Shown here piece by piece: positions 1-7,352 of a stretch of DNA of 14,580 nucleotides (the first letter of the stretch is position 1; the number at the start of each line of letters is the position of its first letter). Source of the DNA: Candidatus Zixiibacteriota bacterium (GTDB lineage Bacteria > Zixibacteria > MSB-5A5 > GN15 > PGXB01); the NCBI GenBank assembly GCA_020345705.1, contig CP070766.1, positions 967,424 through 982,003 on the forward strand, in the 5' to 3' direction. The notes below the pieces were generated by a model. That model made no database searches. It worked only from the letters and a program-made list of their open reading frames with translations, and was not told where the DNA came from. A program made the position numbers and the translations under genes.

Positions 1-856
1 ACGAAACGCCCAGCCCCCGCAGTCTCGCCGAGAGATATATTATGTTCTCCTGAACTGCCTCGATATGCTCCCTGATGTATTGAATGTTGTTGTTGACGGC
101 GATTGCTGTCGCCAGTTGGTGTATTGTCAAGTCTCCGCTTTTTTCAGCGTTCGTTAAATACCGCATTATTTCCCGATTGGTCATGATGTATCCGAGCGGT
201 TCAACATTCAAACCCGCCAAAACGGGGAATCTCCTGACAACGACAAGGTTAGCGTACTCGCCAAGCAGATCGGTGACACCCGTGCCGATGTAATCGACAT
301 ATGATTCGTCAAGTACGACGATGGCTTCGCCCGCGTGCTCCAGCAGATGCACAAGCTCGCCTCGGCTGTAAACGGTTCCGGTGGTATGGTTGGGATTCTC
401 CAGGAAGATCAGCCTGGTCTTTTCGCTCAGCTGATCCTCTATGCTCCTCGAATCAGCGCTGAACGGGGAATAGCCATAATGAGATTGCACTCTAATCATT
501 TGCGTCATAATAGCCGAATCCCGCATCCGACCGGAAGAGGCCTCGCAGACCAGGATTTCATCACCGGCCAGGCAAACTGCGTTCACAAGAACCTCGAAAA
601 TCCGCTCCGCGCTTGAAAACAGTGAAATTTCATCTTCAGGCAGGTTTGCATACTGGCTGAGCTTGGAAATGAGCATCGCTGTGAGATGCCTCCGCGAACG
701 ATTATCGCCGGCCAAATTAAGGCTGTCGACCGCGATTTTCTCGATCAGTCTCCTCCGCCGATTTGATGAAAGCCGTTCTGATTCAGAGCGCGGTTCCGCT
801 GAAGGAACCAGATTCTCGGCGTTTTCTACACCAGTCGCATGTTCGACAACTTCCAT
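1..856 (-). CDS. HisC-like aminotransferase-fold protein lacking the PLP lysine (3' end outside window)
   Basis: This partial gene reads 285 codons before leaving the left edge. The fold is class I/II aminotransferase, closest to histidinol-phosphate aminotransferase. Visible landmarks are ENPNHTTGTVYS (about residues 153-164, like NPNNPTG) and VVLDESYIDY (about 180-189, like VIDEAYIEF). Where HisC has the SKAFGLAGLRxGY motif, this protein reads VVVRRFPVLAGLNVEPLGY (about 205-223). The Schiff-base lysine and the phosphate-binding arginine are both absent, and the GSDE cofactor loop is replaced by SSAER (about 81-85). The change is in frame. It is therefore probably not an active PLP enzyme (inference). 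I chose the ATG at 856 because GAGG lies six bases upstream; an in-frame ATG at 868 is the alternative. It starts 73 bases after the PHP gene, probably in one transcript. The N-terminal 40 residues are arginine- and glutamate-rich. Confidence 0.8.
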   Translation of the reverse strand, partial: MEVVEHATGVENAENLVPSAEPRSESERLSSNRRRRLIEKIAVDSLNLAGDNRSRRHLTAMLISKLSQYANLPEDEISLFSSAERIFEVLVNAVCLAGDEILVCEASSGRMRDSAIMTQMIRVQSHYGYSPFSADSRSIEDQLSEKTRLIFLENPNHTTGTVYSRGELVHLLEHAGEAIVVLDESYVDYIGTGVTDLLGEYANLVVVRRFPVLAGLNVEPLGYIMTNREIMRYLTNAEKSGDLTIHQLATAIAVNNNIQYIREHIEAVQENIIYLSARLRGLGVS

Positions 857-929
857 GTTTGTCCTCATGACACGATCCGAGCTTCCAAGCTTTGCCCGCC
901 GATGCGGAAGGCAGCGGCGCGCGATCTCT

Positions 930-1772
930 CTATCTCACCTTCATCTTGAACTTCTTGTTTCTTCCGCTGATTATTCTGCCCGCCGACCTCCGGTATATCG
1001 TCCGTATCGATCTTCTGAAACCGGCCGGGATAATGCTTCTTGTCCGGAAGGCCAGCGTCTTCCTTTTGCCGTCGGACCTGGCCTCTTTGACCTCGCGCAC
1101 CGCTTCATCCGAGTACACCTCGAATCTAATCGTGCGGGGCGAGAACAGGAGTGAATCCTTGATGTCATCGGGTGAGTAAGACTTCACATCTTCCAGCTCC
1201 ACATAGGCCTTTCCGATTTCATAATCGATGTGAGCATCACTTCCGGCCACCCGGGGCACATCCGGATAGAAACTGAAAAACCTGTCGGTATTGATGGTGG
1301 CCTCAAGGTCGCACCTGTAATTAACCGCCTCGATTAGGTCAACCCGGGACAGAATTCGCGCCAGTTGTTCTCCGTCGAGCAGATTTCGCTGTTCTTTATT
1401 GGACACCAGGCCGGTTTTGGGCCGAAACGGATGCGGCAATAAGACCAGCCCGCGTTGCTCATGAATCTCATCGATGATATCAATGATATCTTTCGAGACG
1501 ACTTCTTCCTGAAGAAACAGCCCGATCATATGAGTCCCGCCGGTCGAGGTAATTTCCATACCGGGAATGATGATGAGATTGCCGGCCGCTTTGCGCGCTA
1601 TGCCGCATGCCGACATGGTATCATGATCGGTAATTGCTATGGCATTCAGTCCGATTTTGCGGGCTCGTGCGAGAACCGATTCGACGCTCAGCTCACAATC
1701 AAAAGAGTCACTGGTGTGGGTGTGAAGATCGATTTTCATCATTTCTCTTATTCTCATCCTTCCGTTCGCCAT
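930..1772 (-). CDS. PHP-domain metal-dependent phosphoesterase
   Basis: This is a polymerase-and-histidinol-phosphatase (PHP) family hydrolase of 280 residues, expected to use a metal cluster to cleave phosphoesters; the substrate cannot be told. Metal-ligand motifs are all present: DLHTHT (H17, H19), ITDHD (D49, H50), GMEI (E73), HPFRP (H114) and GSDAH (D179, H181). The last 50 or so residues are an arginine/lysine-rich tail outside the PHP fold, which could bind nucleic acid or membrane (inference). The start is uncertain: the ATG at 1772 has no clear ribosome binding site, while ATGs at 1742 and 1739 lie just before the MKIDLHTH core and follow purine-rich sequence. The defective aminotransferase-like gene follows 73 bases downstream on the same strand. 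A histidinol-phosphatase role is possible but no other his gene is in view. Confidence 0.85.
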   Translation of the reverse strand: MANGRMRIREMMKIDLHTHTSDSFDCELSVESVLARARKIGLNAIAITDHDTMSACGIARKAAGNLIIIPGMEITSTGGTHMIGLFLQEEVVSKDIIDIIDEIHEQRGLVLLPHPFRPKTGLVSNKEQRNLLDGEQLARILSRVDLIEAVNYRCDLEATINTDRFFSFYPDVPRVAGSDAHIDYEIGKAYVELEDVKSYSPDDIKDSLLFSPRTIRFEVYSDEAVREVKEARSDGKRKTLAFRTRSIIPAGFRRSIRTIYRRSAGRIISGRNKKFKMKVR

Positions 1773-1952
1773 ATTTCAGTTGCAAAGCCAGTGCCGGGTG
1801 AGAAACACTTTGCACATTTGACTTAACGTGTTGTCCAACAAGTAATTGCAGACACCAAATGGCGTCGTTGGAGAAGGCCGAAAACTTCTCGTCCCTGTCA
1901 TGGTGAAAAAATTTCCAATTACCTGAGAATGATCTTTCCGCCCAAAAATTTA

Positions 1953-1987
1953 ACCGCCCGGTATGAAAAGGATTTTCACCGGGCGGT
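1953..1987 (-). terminator. Rho-independent terminator of the SLBB export gene
   Basis: A perfect 10-bp stem (1953-1962 with 1978-1987) continues, after a two-base bulge, as a further 5-bp stem (1965-1969 with 1973-1977) around a three-base loop. Read on the minus strand it is followed by TTAAATTTTT. It lies 43 bases past the stop of the polysaccharide-export gene. The plus-strand side has no T tract. Confidence 0.85.
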
Positions 1988-2029
1988 CTTCGGAAGGTGA
2001 GAATGGGTTTTTGATTCTCTCCGTAACTT

Positions 2030-4315
2030 TTACAGCCTGTCGATAATAAACACCGTCGTTGCCAATCCTCCGATTATTGACACCGTTGTCGAAAGGGTTT
2101 TAAGCCAATCACGGTCTTTCTTTATCTCAGTGGGGACGACTATCGCGTCTCCGAGCTCAACTTTCTTGCCCAGTGTTCCCCCTCTGGCGAAAACACGACC
2201 GTCCGCTTTTATCAGTCGCGTCCCTTTTTTGTCGGCCTGGTTGGTGAAATTTCCCGCCCGTTCGATGTAGTACTTCACGTTCTTCTCGTTTAGATATTTT
2301 ATTGTACCGTTGGCTCCTACCGCACCCATGACCGAAATGCCGGTCGGGATTTCCGGGACGAAAACATAGTCATTGTTCTGAAGGCCCAGGTTGCCATCCA
2401 GACCTTCGCTGTCGATTATCTTCTCCATGTCGATAATCACACGGTTGACGTTTTCCGGATTGAATCGTATCAGCTCGACTTTCTTTATCGTCCCGCTCGA
2501 GTCCTCTTTGAGCGGTTGTGAATTGGCTATTATTTCCGGCAAATTCTGCATCTCCAGGTTTCGGGAAATCGTCCGGCGCGTGAAAATGGTTCCCTTGGGA
2601 AAGGCATTCTCGGTAAAACCGCCAGCACGCTTAATAAGGCCATACAGCGTTTCGCTTCGTGAAAGAAGAGCATATTGTCCCGGGAAAGCGACTTCACCCT
2701 CCACCGTCACCGTGCGGTGAAGAAACCAGTCGGGAATTTCTCTGACAAATATCCGGTCGTCATCCTCGAGCCTGAGCCGGCACTGCGCCGAGTCGGTCAT
2801 GTCAATATTCTTCAAGGCGACCTGGCCGAGACTGTCGGTCCTTGCCAGCTCGACGTTCAAACGGTACGCGTTTTTTCTGAAATTCCCGGCCAGGAAAACC
2901 AGATCGGACAGTGTCATGTTGTCATACAGCTGGTATTTTCCCGGTCTTTTGACTTCGCCTTCAACATAGACGAACTCTCTTCTCTTGACATCGTCGATGC
3001 TGTAAACGTGCAGCGAGTCAAGATCCTGAAGAGGCATATCCTCCTGACCACTCATCACGGACTCAAGATTAATCGGGATTATGTCCACCCTGCGATCGGG
3101 ATATTTTCTGAATAGGTTTGCCCTTTCAAAGTACACATTCTCGGGAAGCAGCTCGCCCTGCATAATGAGCGATCTCAGACTTGTCGAATCGGACCTTTCG
3201 AACTGACCCGGATGCTTGACCATCCCCCCGATGGAAACGATGTTTCTCTTCAGTTCGTAGATGGAGAAAACCGTCAGGATATCGCCGCCAATCAGCTCGA
3301 TGTCATTGACCGCACCGTTTTTCGGGTTCATGTTCAAATCGACGACTTCTCTTTCATCCTCGGGCGAAATTCTGTCGAGCATAATCCTGTCGAGGTAAGC
3401 TTCGGCCCTGGTGCCGCCGGCAAGCTCCAGAAGCCGGCTGACCGTTTCCCCGCCCTGGAGTTCGTAGATGGCCGGGCGTTTGACTTCCCCCGAAACGGTG
3501 GCGCGCGGGCCGGCGATGGGGACAAAAATGGCGTCGCCCGATGATAGCCTGACGTCACTTTTGCTGTCGCCTTTCAGCAGAAACTGATACAGGTCAACGG
3601 TCGCCTCGACCCGGTTGTTTCGTATCAGCTTTATATCTCTCATGGAACCGCGCATATTCGGCCCGCCGGCCAGATAAAGCGCGTTGAAGAGGGTTGTCAG
3701 GGAACTGATCGTATAGGCCCCCGGTTTGCTCACCTCTCCGGTGAGGTACACTCGAATTGACCGAATCTTGCCAAGTGATACCGAGACACGAAAATCGGAA
3801 TAAGCCTGCGAGAGTTTCTTCGTTATCCTCTCCTCGAACTCGGACAGCTTCAGCCCCCAGACGATAACCTCGCCTACTTTGGGAATAAATATTTTGCCCT
3901 GCCTGTCAACGGTAAGATTGTACTCCTTTTCGACTTTTCCCCAGAGGTAGATAATTATGTTGTCCCCCGGGCCGAGGATGTAGTCGGCGGCATCGGCCAC
4001 CTCGGACGGCGGTGACAGCTCCGAGGGCATGCGAAAAAGGTCATAACCGAAGGGCTTGAGCGATTGGTGAGTTAATTCGCCCGTGCCCGCCATGTCCGAA
4101 TTTATCGAGGCACCGTCCGGCCCGAGCATCGGCAGAGTGTCCACAAAAATCTCGGGGGTCGAATATGTTCGAGGCGCATGGATAGCCGTATTCTTGGCCT
4201 CCTGGTATTTTTGCAGAAGCTCTTCATCGACAAGCGCTTGGCAGTACGCCGCCCTGAACCAATTAAGAGCCACCAGGATAAAAACCAGCAACGACCACGT
4301 AATAAATCTTTTCAT
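2030..4315 (-). CDS. Polysaccharide export outer-membrane protein with multiple SLBB domains
   Basis: This Wza-family protein (761 residues) is predicted to form or line an outer-membrane channel for exopolysaccharide or capsule. An N-terminal hydrophobic signal (about 5-24) is followed by a Poly_export domain (about 110-185, with DYILGPGDNIIIYLWG). About six SLBB beta-grasp repeats follow, each with the pattern GEVxxPGxYxL...LxxLAGG, for example GEVSKPGAYTI near 193, GEVKRPAIYEL near 276 and later GEVKRPGKYQL and GEVAFPGQYAL. A hydrophobic segment near the C-terminus (SIIGGLATTVFII) may anchor it. Classical Wza has about 380 residues and two SLBB domains, so this is a long variant. The ATG at 4315 is preferred because GGAAGG lies five bases upstream; a TTG 18 bases earlier lacks support. 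No partner Wzc/Wzz or glycosyltransferase gene is adjacent. Confidence 0.9.
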   Translation of the reverse strand: MKRFITWSLLVFILVALNWFRAAYCQALVDEELLQKYQEAKNTAIHAPRTYSTPEIFVDTLPMLGPDGASINSDMAGTGELTHQSLKPFGYDLFRMPSELSPPSEVADAADYILGPGDNIIIYLWGKVEKEYNLTVDRQGKIFIPKVGEVIVWGLKLSEFEERITKKLSQAYSDFRVSVSLGKIRSIRVYLTGEVSKPGAYTISSLTTLFNALYLAGGPNMRGSMRDIKLIRNNRVEATVDLYQFLLKGDSKSDVRLSSGDAIFVPIAGPRATVSGEVKRPAIYELQGGETVSRLLELAGGTRAEAYLDRIMLDRISPEDEREVVDLNMNPKNGAVNDIELIGGDILTVFSIYELKRNIVSIGGMVKHPGQFERSDSTSLRSLIMQGELLPENVYFERANLFRKYPDRRVDIIPINLESVMSGQEDMPLQDLDSLHVYSIDDVKRREFVYVEGEVKRPGKYQLYDNMTLSDLVFLAGNFRKNAYRLNVELARTDSLGQVALKNIDMTDSAQCRLRLEDDDRIFVREIPDWFLHRTVTVEGEVAFPGQYALLSRSETLYGLIKRAGGFTENAFPKGTIFTRRTISRNLEMQNLPEIIANSQPLKEDSSGTIKKVELIRFNPENVNRVIIDMEKIIDSEGLDGNLGLQNNDYVFVPEIPTGISVMGAVGANGTIKYLNEKNVKYYIERAGNFTNQADKKGTRLIKADGRVFARGGTLGKKVELGDAIVVPTEIKKDRDWLKTLSTTVSIIGGLATTVFIIDRL

Positions 4316-4609
4316 TTTCACCTTCCATGACAAATGACATTTCCATTCTCAAAACGGGAACTGGCAAAGCTGATGCCGAATCTCGGCTGAAGCGAATTGT
4401 ATTGAACTACAACAGCTTACGACGTCGTGCGCCACGCGGCAACCGCGCTTCCCGGCAAAAAATTCTCAATCGTTTCGGAAAAGATTTCGCCCCGTAACGG
4501 TCTCCGGCAGCATAACCGCTTATCCGGCACCCATTCGACCGGCCCTCGATTCCCTGCCGGTCAGCCTTGAGAGTTGCTTTTTCGCAAAGAAGTCTGTATA
4601 TATTGCACT
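4316..4609. other. Divergent intergenic region between the export gene and greA
   Basis: About 294 bases with no supportable gene. It must hold the minus-strand promoter of the export gene, though I see no convincing -35/-10 pair on that strand. A short dyad TTGTA-N6-TACAA lies at 4397-4412 and could be an operator, but it is too short to insist on. The right end carries the greA promoter. Confidence 0.6.
4574..4602 (+). promoter_or_regulatory. Candidate greA promoter giving a leaderless transcript
   Basis: TTGCTT (4574-4579), a 17-base spacer and TATATA (4597-4602) form a plausible housekeeping-sigma promoter. The -10 box ends only seven bases before the ATG at 4610, so transcription would start at or next to the start codon. 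No Shine-Dalgarno sequence is present in front of that ATG, which fits. Confidence 0.5.
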
Positions 4610-5089
4610 ATGGACAGCAAACCTATCTACTTATCAAAAGAAGGCCGTCTGAAGCTGGAAAAGGAGTTGAAGAAGCTGAAGACCGTCGATCGGCCCAAAA
4701 TCATCGCTGAAATAAAGCGCGCCAGGGAGATGGGTGATCTTACAGAGAATGCCGAGTACCATGCCGCCAAGGAGACCCAGGTTCATATTGAGCGAAGAAT
4801 CGCCGAACTGGAAGACAAACTCAGTCGCGTCCGTTCCATCGACACCGATAACATACCCACCGACAAGGCTTACCTCTTTGCCAGAGTGCTGGTCAGGGAT
4901 CTGGACGACGATGAGAAAATCGAATACACGCTGGCACCGCCCGAGGAAACCGACATCGACAACGACATCATTTCAATAAAATCTCCCATCGGGTCGGCGT
5001 TATTGGGAAAATCGGTCGGTGATAAGGTTGATGTGAAAGTACCGGCAGGTTTGATCCGCTATGAAATCATGAAGATTTCTCGCGAATAG
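4610..5089 (+). CDS. greA: Transcription elongation factor GreA
   Basis: GreA (159 residues; E. coli GreA has 158) enters the RNA polymerase secondary channel and stimulates cleavage of backtracked RNA. The N-terminal coiled coil (about 10-75) carries the signature AREMGDLTENAEYHAAKE, whose tip acidic residues D43 and E46 correspond to the catalytic D41/E44 of E. coli. The C-terminal FKBP-like domain follows (about 80-159), including SPIGSALLGKSVGDKVDV. The ATG at 4610 gives the canonical N-terminus; a TTG at 4574 would add 12 residues not typical of the family, and its codon overlaps the predicted -35 box. The gene stands alone and converges on the small zinc-protein gene, with a shared hairpin between them. 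Confidence 0.95.
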   Translation: MDSKPIYLSKEGRLKLEKELKKLKTVDRPKIIAEIKRAREMGDLTENAEYHAAKETQVHIERRIAELEDKLSRVRSIDTDNIPTDKAYLFARVLVRDLDDDEKIEYTLAPPEETDIDNDIISIKSPIGSALLGKSVGDKVDVKVPAGLIRYEIMKISRE

Positions 5090-5093
5090 AAAA

Positions 5094-5121
5094 ATTCTCC
5101 AGCCCGTAGCGGCTGGAGAAT
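5094..5121. terminator. Bidirectional hairpin terminator between greA and the small zinc-protein gene
   Basis: A perfect 11-bp stem (5094-5104 with 5111-5121) closes a six-base loop. It starts five bases after the greA stop. On the minus strand it is followed by TTTTTC, a good T tract; on the plus strand only TATTTAG follows. It probably ends transcripts from both convergent genes. Confidence 0.75.
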
Positions 5122-5157
5122 ATTTAGCATTCAATAAAAACTTACTGCACTGACTAA

Positions 5158-5337
5158 TTAATAGACATCTTCATCATCGACGGAATCCAAATCAAGGGCT
5201 TCCTCTTCAAAGTAATTATCGTCCTCTTCCGTCCCGATATCAGCGGCCATGTTGGCGCATTCAATCGAGCAAAAAGCGAATCCCCCTTGCCTTATTGGCC
5301 TACCTGAAAATTCTTCGCCACAGAATTTGCAGACCAT
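5158..5337 (-). CDS. Small zinc-finger protein with acidic tail (59 aa)
   Basis: This 59-residue protein begins MVCKFCGEEF and carries CxxC (C3, C6) and CxxxC (C23, C27 in FCSIECAN), a four-cysteine zinc-knuckle layout like TRASH or DUF2116-type ribbons. The second half is strongly acidic with many D and E residues (about 37-58), ending DDEDVY. An ideal Shine-Dalgarno GGAGG lies six bases before the ATG at 5337. The downstream hairpin serves as terminator. The role is unknown: a small metal-binding or protein-binding adaptor is possible, and the acidic tail might mimic nucleic acid or contact a basic partner (inference). It is easily missed because it is so short. Confidence 0.8.
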   Translation of the reverse strand: MVCKFCGEEFSGRPIRQGGFAFCSIECANMAADIGTEEDDNYFEEEALDLDSVDDEDVY

Positions 5338-5601
5338 TTTTGACCTCCATCAAAATCATTAAAAGCTATTTGACAGCGATTGATTTATATGTTTAATTTT
5401 CCTATGCGCAAGCAAAATTTCCAAAATTTTTTATCACCAAACGGAACAAATATTTAACCTTCTTTCGACATTTTATAACAAAATTTAACCCCCATAAAGT
5501 TTCGCCGCCTGCTTTTTTGTGGCCCGCGTTCAGGGAGGTTGGATTCCCGCACAATCCGCTGACAGACAACATATTAGTCCGGACTCCGCGCAAGAAATAA
5601 G

Positions 5602-5630
5602 CCGCCGCCGCGTCAAATTTCCGGCGGCGG
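5602..5630 (-). terminator. GC-rich terminator overlapping the stop codon of the DinB-fold gene
   Basis: CCGCCGCCG (5602-5610) pairs perfectly with CGGCGGCGG (5622-5630). The eleven-base loop contains the TGA stop at 5613-5615. On the minus strand the stem is followed by CTTATTTCTT. The terminator is therefore built into the last codons of the gene. Confidence 0.65.
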
Positions 5631-6116
5631 GGCGTTGTAGTTTGCCCATTCCTCCTTGGACGGCCCGAAAACGCCGGGGACTTTCAATCCGGCCTGACGC
5701 ATGAGAACCGTCATCTGCCCGCGATGATGAATCTCATGTTGGACAATGACCATAAGTGAATAACCCCGTTTCCAGGTTTCGCCGAACATGTTGTCTTCAA
5801 CCTGAAGAGTATCATCCGTCCAGTTTTTCTGAATCTGCTTCAGAAGAGAGCCGGCCGCGGCCTCATAGCCTTCTCTGATCCCGTTGAGAGTCTCCGGTAA
5901 CGCCGTGTCCTTGGCCGGCCACTCAAGCTTCAGGCCGGTTAACTCAGCCATCTCGGGAATGGTCTGGACAATGTGCCAGGCCATCCGGGCCAGATCACGG
6001 TGCTCCGGGGCGACCGTGACCGAAAGGCTTTCCTCGGATAAGGCACCCAGGATTTTCCGCGTCGCGTCGGATTGCTCCTTCCACTGGTCGGCAAACGCCT
6101 TCACCGATGTAAACAT
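5613..6116 (-). CDS. DinB-family metal-binding protein
   Basis: A four-helix-bundle DinB/YfiT-type protein (167 residues, normal for the family). The metal triad is visible as H48 (RMAWHIVQ), H127 and H131 (IVQHEIHHRGQM), followed by the family's typical tail VPGVFGPSKEEW. Family members include thiol-dependent transferases and detoxification proteins, and several use low-molecular-weight thiols such as bacillithiol or mycothiol. That is relevant because a bshB1-like gene lies in this window, though not adjacent. The ATG at 6116 is chosen because AGGAG lies six bases upstream; the longer in-frame start at 6179 has no such site. The exact substrate cannot be told. Confidence 0.85.
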   Translation of the reverse strand: MFTSVKAFADQWKEQSDATRKILGALSEESLSVTVAPEHRDLARMAWHIVQTIPEMAELTGLKLEWPAKDTALPETLNGIREGYEAAAGSLLKQIQKNWTDDTLQVEDNMFGETWKRGYSLMVIVQHEIHHRGQMTVLMRQAGLKVPGVFGPSKEEWANYNAPPPEI

Positions 6117-6269
6117 CCTTCTCTCCTGTGTTAAGGTTAATCGAATTTCCATACGAATAAGGCGATGAGAAGTTACCATACGCCTTCCAGGGGAGCAATC
6201 ACATTTTGCCTCAGTGGATGATCATCTTTTAAAAACGTCGGCCGCGGAAGGACCCGTTATGATCAATGC

Positions 6270-6878
6270 TTACGCCGGCCCCGGCCCGTCGCGATACAGG
6301 TAATTGATCAAGTAACTGCTGTCCAAGATGTTTATCATCCCGTCGTGGTTGATGTCAGCCCGGCTCATGTGCGCCGGTGGCGGTCCGTCTTTGTAAAAGT
6401 AATTCATAAGATACATCACATCGAGAATATTGATGTTTCCATCCTCGTTGATATCAGCCGCAACGAAATACTTGGTAGAATATATGTTCGAAATCTCCGA
6501 CCAGTTAAGGCGCTCATCGGCCGTCCTGATGGCGAAATAGTAAATCTGCTCGGGGTCAAGTCCCGTGGTAATGAATGACTGCCTCTGGCCGGACGGCGCC
6601 GGCACCGGCTCGCCGTTGCAGGTGTCGGCCGCTTCCCACCAGGCCATCGTATCAGGGCCGACTTCCTCCATTGAATAACGAATATCATACACCGCCGCCT
6701 GCCCGACCCGCCCGTCGTCACCGGGCGCGGTCCAGAATATCGTAACCGCTTCCCCGTCAGGCTGAACATCGCTCTCCGAGGCCGCCTTACGCGGGATCAG
6801 AGAGATGGCGCATAAAATGAAAAACGTCAGAGAGATGTTTCTGAAGATATCGCCAGTACGGTATGACTGACAGGCCAT
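6270..6878 (-). CDS. Secreted fibronectin-III/dockerin-repeat protein
   Basis: This 202-residue exported protein has a long N-terminal signal (hydrophobic about 14-30). It then has a fibronectin-III-like domain (about 44-133, VTIFWTAPGDD ... YYFAIRTADERLNWSEISN) and a C-terminal type I dockerin (about 140-200). The two calcium loops are DINEDGNINILD (142-153) and DINHDGMINILD (175-186), each followed by a YLxNYxYxDGPxPA helix. This dockerin style is common in Zixibacteria-like genomes, where cohesins and cellulosomes are generally not evident, so its partner is unknown. GGGAG lies five bases upstream of the ATG. No neighbour suggests a substrate. Probably a cell-surface or secreted protein. 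Confidence 0.85.
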   Translation of the reverse strand: MACQSYRTGDIFRNISLTFFILCAISLIPRKAASESDVQPDGEAVTIFWTAPGDDGRVGQAAVYDIRYSMEEVGPDTMAWWEAADTCNGEPVPAPSGQRQSFITTGLDPEQIYYFAIRTADERLNWSEISNIYSTKYFVAADINEDGNINILDVMYLMNYFYKDGPPPAHMSRADINHDGMINILDSSYLINYLYRDGPGPA

Positions 6879-7130
6879 AAATACTCCCTTTCAGAGCTGC
6901 CGCTCCTATAAGTGTGGTTCAGGAGAGTATGGCGCTCCTGCCCTGCCCTTAGCATAAATTATCCCTCTTAACTAAGTTGCGATAGGCATCCTAACTCCAT
7001 GGAGGGCAGAATGTTGACAGACAATGGCAAGAGAGTGTGGCCGGCGTTCGAGAGCCGGGGTATGAAAGTACTATAAATTGATGTTTTTATAGTGAAACCT
7101 TCTCCAATTTTCGTTCCTGCCATACGGACA

Positions 7131-7158
7131 AATATACATTTTCTGCATAATAATGCAA
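7131..7158 (-). promoter_or_regulatory. Candidate promoter for the dockerin gene
   Basis: Read on the minus strand, TTGCAT (7153-7158), a 16-base spacer and TATATT (7131-7136) form a plausible promoter. It would leave a leader of roughly 250 bases. The -35 box overlaps the TGCAT-N4-ATGCA inverted repeat at 7144-7157, which could act as an operator. Confidence 0.35.
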
Positions 7159-7346
7159 GAACTATGTGAAAAAAATCACAATATTTGTACTGAAATGTAC
7201 GATTTACGACAGATGATCCGGCCTCACAGCTTGACACCATAAGAGCCAACCATTATGATGACAGAGACGTGCATAGCGCAAAGGCCTTGGAGCAACCTGA
7301 TGCCGACCGCATTTGTGGTCGACTGATGACTCAGGCGGCAGCAGAC

Positions 7347-7352
7347 TATAAT
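7347..7352 (+). promoter_or_regulatory. -10 box (TATAAT) of the NEFGxYGN-repeat gene
   Basis: A perfect TATAAT lies 20 bases before the ATG at 7373, so the leader would be about 14 bases. The matching -35 region is poor (TGATGA at 17-base spacing). Confidence 0.4.

Noticed and set aside
5402..5593. Minus-strand 63-residue open frame between the zinc protein and DinB genes
   Set aside because: No recognisable pattern or ribosome binding site; low-complexity AT-rich sequence at one end.
6968..7249. Minus-strand 93-residue open frame in the AT-rich intergenic region
   Set aside because: TTG start, no ribosome binding site, no domain pattern, and it covers the candidate promoter of the dockerin gene.
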